Both the position numbers and the translations under genes were made by a program. Shown one piece after another: positions 6,070-7,847 of a stretch of DNA of 7,847 nucleotides. How positions within the stretch are numbered: position 1 is the first letter of the stretch; every line of letters starts with the position of its first letter. The DNA is from Reyranella sp. (GTDB lineage: Bacteria > Pseudomonadota > Alphaproteobacteria > Reyranellales > Reyranellaceae): assembly GCA_004296815.1 (NCBI GenBank), contig SCVT01000351.1, positions 1 through 7,847 of the forward strand. The letters run 5' to 3'. Below the pieces are notes generated by a model that made no database searches, was not told the DNA's origin, and saw nothing but the letters and a program-made list of their open reading frames with translations.

Positions 6070-6755
6070 CAGGCCAGCTCGTCGGCATGCTCGGGGTAGG
6101 GAGACACCTTCCGTGCCGTCGGCTTGCCGGCCAGCTCGTCGGAGAAGCCGTGGTTGACGTCGCGGTGATGGGCCTCGTCGGCCCGCACCACCAGCACCAC
6201 GTCGCGGAGCGTCGCATCGTCCGGCATCTTCCAGTAGTGCCGCGCGATCTCCGGCGCCGGCACGTTGGGGCTGCGGCCCTCGTCGATCTCGGCGAGGTAG
6301 TGCGTGTAGCTGATCACCGCCTCCTCCTCGAAGTAGCCGACGACGCGATGCGCCGTGCGAGCGCTGACGAGGTAGAGAACGAAGAACGCCAGGTAGAAGA
6401 CCCACTGCACGCCCAGCACGACCCAGCGCTCGAACAGGGTGGGCTTGGCGATCTGGATGAACGTCATGAGATGCATGCGCTCGTTCTCGGCCTCTTCCAT
6501 CAGCGTGCGGATCCAGCCGTTGTCGTCGCACATGTTCCTGAGGCACCGGAGATGGGTCAGCGTCGCGCCGACCATGCCGGGTACCGCTGCGACCGTCTCC
6601 AGCACGATGGCGCGGTGGCCGTAGCGCTTGGCGAAGAAGGTGTCGGCGAAGAAGCGCAGGGTCTTGGTGAAACCGAGCGCCAGCCGATCGCTCACGCCCG
6701 TCGCCTTGTGGTGGACGGTGAGGTCTACGACGGGGATCTGCTGAGGCGTTGCCAT
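6069..6755 (-). CDS. aox: Alternative oxidase (diiron ubiquinol oxidase)
   Basis: This 228-aa cyanide- and NO-tolerant terminal oxidase passes electrons from ubiquinol to oxygen without proton pumping. All ligand motifs of the diiron site are present: LET (Glu53), NERMHL (Glu92, His95), the FEEEA block (143-146) and [12 protein letters not shown] (Glu194, His197). Hydrophobic helices such as [20 protein letters not shown] (about 111-130) fit the monotopic attachment to the inner-membrane surface. It is short compared with plant enzymes and has no N-terminal extension with the regulatory cysteine, as is usual in bacteria. The start at 6755 has AAGGAG 7 nt upstream and sits 31 nt inside the end of the haemoglobin gene, so coupling is likely. 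The frame is open further upstream but that stretch is the haemoglobin gene in another frame. Context suggests induction by nitric oxide. Confidence 0.95.
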   Translation of the reverse strand: MATPQQIPVVDLTVHHKATGVSDRLALGFTKTLRFFADTFFAKRYGHRAIVLETVAAVPGMVGATLTHLRCLRNMCDDNGWIRTLMEEAENERMHLMTFIQIAKPTLFERWVVLGVQWVFYLAFFVLYLVSARTAHRVVGYFEEEAVISYTHYLAEIDEGRSPNVPAPEIARHYWKMPDDATLRDVVLVVRADEAHHRDVNHGFSDELAGKPTARKVSPYPEHADELA

Positions 6756-7153
6756 GACACTTCTCCTTCGCGCTGAACGGTCTCGAGCTTGAGGCTCAGG
6801 GCGAGCTTGAAACTCTCGGCGATGCGTTGCGCCTTGGCCTGCATCGCGCTTGCAATTCCGGGTGGCATCTCGGCCTCGGTTGCATCCTGCCACAAAGCGA
6901 GCCAGCGCTCGAACATGGCGGGCGTCAGCCGCGCGCGATGCTTCAGGTGGGCGGCCATCGGCGTGCCCTTGTAGCGGCCGCTGGTCAGCATCAGGGAGGA
7001 CCAGAACGCCGTGAGCTTCTCGAGATGCTCCGGCCAGTCGTGGATGGCGTCGTTGAAGACCGGCCCGATCAGCGCATCGGCGCGGACGGCGGCGTAGAAC
7101 CGGCCCACCAGCCGGGCCAGCCCTTCCTCGTCGACACCTTCGATGCGGTCCAT
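6725..7153 (-). CDS. Group III truncated haemoglobin
   Basis: This 142-aa single-domain globin of the 2-on-2 type resembles the group III (Ctb-like) family linked to nitric-oxide and oxygen handling. Supporting motifs are [12 protein letters not shown] with a B10-type Tyr20, [42 protein letters not shown], and [17 protein letters not shown]. His69 in PMAAH is the likely proximal haem ligand (F8), His43 may be E7, and W84/W88 include the tryptophan usual at G8. These positions are assigned by eye. The last 14 residues extend past the globin fold and are read through the start of aox. The ATG has GGAG 7 nt upstream and a candidate promoter is 30-58 nt upstream. As first gene of the operon and divergent from an NsrR-like regulator, its likely job is NO or oxygen chemistry that protects respiration. 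Confidence 0.9.
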   Translation of the reverse strand: MDRIEGVDEEGLARLVGRFYAAVRADALIGPVFNDAIHDWPEHLEKLTAFWSSLMLTSGRYKGTPMAAHLKHRARLTPAMFERWLALWQDATEAEMPPGIASAMQAKAQRIAESFKLALSLKLETVQREGEVSWQRLSRSPS

Positions 7154-7168
7154 CGGAACGCTCCAATC

Positions 7169-7226
7169 ATGTATCTTGCGGATATGTATTGCTTGGCCTA
7201 AAACATGTCAAAGAAATACATGTATT
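7169..7226. promoter_or_regulatory. Candidate NsrR/Rrf2 operators (ATGTAT repeats and AATACATGTATT palindrome)
   Basis: The spacer between the divergent haemoglobin operon and nsrR is AT-rich against a very GC-rich background. It holds a perfect 12-bp palindrome AATACATGTATT (7215-7226) and ATGTAT copies at 7169-7174, 7184-7189 and 7220-7225. A related ACATGT is at 7204-7208. One copy overlaps the candidate -10 box and another lies in the predicted leader. Known enterobacterial NsrR sites contain ATGCATTT-type half-sites, so the likeness is general, not exact. Binding by the adjacent regulator is inferred from position. Confidence 0.5.
7183..7211 (-). promoter_or_regulatory. Candidate sigma-70 promoter of the haemoglobin-aox-DUF1971 operon
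   Basis: On the - strand a consensus TTGACA (7211-7206) is followed after 17 nt by TACATA (7188-7183), a partial -10 match. Transcription would start near 7176, giving a leader of about 23 nt to the ATG at 7153. The -10 box overlaps one ATGTAT copy, and a palindrome sits just upstream of the -35 box, an arrangement suited to repression. Confidence 0.55.
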
Positions 7227-7266
7227 CTGAACGCCCGTTCGCCACTGTGTCGCAGGAGCCGCCCGC

Positions 7267-7695
7267 ATGCGCCTGACCCGCTATACGGACTATGCAATGC
7301 GCGTGCTGCTTTACCTCGGTGCGCAGCCCGACCGGGTCTGCTCGATCGGCGAGATCGCCAAAGCCTACGGCATCTCGCAGAACCATTTGATGAAGGTGGC
7401 GCACGATCTCGGGAAGGCGGGGTATGTCGAGGGCGTGCGCGGCCGCTCGGGCGGCATTCGGCTGGCCAAGCCCGCCGACCGCATCAATGTCGGCGCCGTG
7501 GTGCGGCAGACGGAGGAAGGCTTCGAGCTGGTCGAGTGCGGGAGCTGCCTCATCGCGCCGGCCTGCGGGCTGACCGGCGTGCTGGCCGAGGCTCTGGCGG
7601 CCTTCATGACCGTGCTCGACCGCTACACCCTGGCCGACCTCCTGAAGAAACGCGGCAAGCTGCTCCGTCTGTTCGACCTGCCACTGGCCTCGTGA
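7267..7695 (+). CDS. nsrR: NsrR-like Rrf2-family transcriptional regulator (Fe-S, nitric-oxide sensing)
   Basis: This 142-aa winged helix-turn-helix regulator closely resembles E. coli NsrR from memory. It shares the opening RLTRYTDYAMRVLLYL, the recognition region YGISQNHLMKVAHDLGKAGYVEGVRGRSGGIRLAKPA, and the later DRYTLADLL. Three cysteines, C91, C94 and C100, would hold an iron-sulfur cluster; Asp8, a cluster ligand in the Streptomyces NsrR structure, is also present. The C91-C94 spacing (two residues between) is shorter than in E. coli NsrR (C91, C96, C102), which is unusual. An extra Cys25 is present. AGGAG lies 8 nt before the ATG. It is divergent from the haemoglobin, alternative oxidase and DUF1971 operon, the likely target, and may repress itself. 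Other Rrf2 members such as RirA or IscR are less likely given the SQNHLMK helix and context. Confidence 0.85.
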   Translation: MRLTRYTDYAMRVLLYLGAQPDRVCSIGEIAKAYGISQNHLMKVAHDLGKAGYVEGVRGRSGGIRLAKPADRINVGAVVRQTEEGFELVECGSCLIAPACGLTGVLAEALAAFMTVLDRYTLADLLKKRGKLLRLFDLPLAS

Positions 7696-7707
7696 CGCCC
7701 GGCGTCA
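7693..7707. terminator. Small hairpin formed by two convergent stop codons
   Basis: TGACGC (7693-7698) and GCGTCA (7702-7707) form perfect 6-bp arms with a CCG loop. The first arm starts with the nsrR TGA and the second contains the TGA of the opposite-strand gene. There is no T-run on either side, so termination by this element alone is doubtful. Confidence 0.35.
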
Positions 7708-7847
7708 GGCGTTGCCGGTGATCCGCAGCACGAAGTTGATCGTCCAGCCGACTGGCTCGCCCAGCAGCCAGCCGAAGATGTTGAGGTTGTAGCCGAGCTG
7801 GCCGCCGACCAGCGGCGCGATGAACAGCAGGCCCAGGATGATGAACA
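7705..7847 (-). CDS. Membrane protein of unknown family, C-terminal fragment
   Basis: An open frame on the - strand runs in from the right edge for 46 full codons and ends with TGA at 7707-7705. The translated end reads FIILGLLFIAPLVGGQLGY, then NLNIFGWLLGEPVGW and TINFVLRITGNA. The first segment is hydrophobic enough to be a transmembrane helix and the rest is also apolar, so this is probably the tail of an integral inner-membrane protein. I do not recognise the family. The codons have G/C at most third positions, like the real genes here, which supports coding. Its stop is 9 nt from that of nsrR. The start and most of the gene lie outside the window. Confidence 0.55.
   Translation of the reverse strand, partial: FIILGLLFIAPLVGGQLGYNLNIFGWLLGEPVGWTINFVLRITGNA

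Noticed and set aside
6087..6144. Repeated GCCAGCTCGTCGG-type words near the end of aox
   Set aside because: Two similar words coding for DELAG and DELA in the oxidase C-terminus (bases 6072-6084 and 6130-6142 region); too short and explained by similar residues.
6756..7166. N-terminal extension of the alternative oxidase through the haemoglobin region
   Set aside because: This stretch is the haemoglobin gene in another frame. The oxidase has a clear AAGGAG site before the ATG at 6755 and matches bacterial length without the extension.

Overview
The window looks like chromosomal DNA of a high-GC alphaproteobacterium. Codon third positions are strongly G/C, the order sucA-sucB-lpd is typical of that class, and the anti-sigma factor has an alphaproteobacterial look. 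A Rhodospirillales or Reyranella-like host is possible, but this is inference and the genus cannot be fixed from the sequence. Gene density is very high. No intergenic stretch reaches 300 bp, and there are no RNA genes, insertion sequences or CRISPR arrays.

Region 1 (1-3399, + strand) is a 2-oxoglutarate dehydrogenase operon. It holds the C-terminal end of sucA (E1), a complete sucB (E2), a complete lpd (E3) and a small PGPGW-type membrane protein. The three enzymes form the TCA-cycle complex that turns 2-oxoglutarate into succinyl-CoA.

Region 2 (3378-5093, - strand) is an extracytoplasmic signalling unit. In transcription order it contains a secreted COG4315-type protein, an ECF sigma factor and a single-pass anti-sigma factor joined to it by an ATGA overlap. 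A candidate ECF-type promoter (GGAAT-N16-CGTC) lies just upstream of the secreted-protein gene, so the unit may be autoregulated. A perfect 12-bp hairpin between the first two genes holds the ribosome-binding purines of the sigma gene.

Region 3 (5241-5816, + strand) is a lone VOC-superfamily (glyoxalase/extradiol dioxygenase fold) protein.

Region 4 (5791-7695) is a likely nitric-oxide response locus. On the - strand, a group III truncated haemoglobin, an alternative oxidase and a small DUF1971 (YeaR-like, cupin-type) protein form a tightly overlapping operon. It is divergent from an Rrf2-family regulator closely resembling NsrR. The 113-bp divergent spacer has a consensus TTGACA -35 box, a perfect AATACATGTATT palindrome and further ATGTAT copies, which are good candidates for operators. 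The model is: NO is sensed by an NsrR-type iron-sulfur cluster, handled by the haemoglobin, and respiration is maintained through the NO-tolerant alternative oxidase.

The window closes with the C-terminal end of an unrecognised membrane protein (- strand). Its stop codon and that of nsrR form the two arms of a small hairpin. Three convergent gene pairs meet with overlaps of 22 and 26 nt or a 9-nt gap, showing strong compaction.
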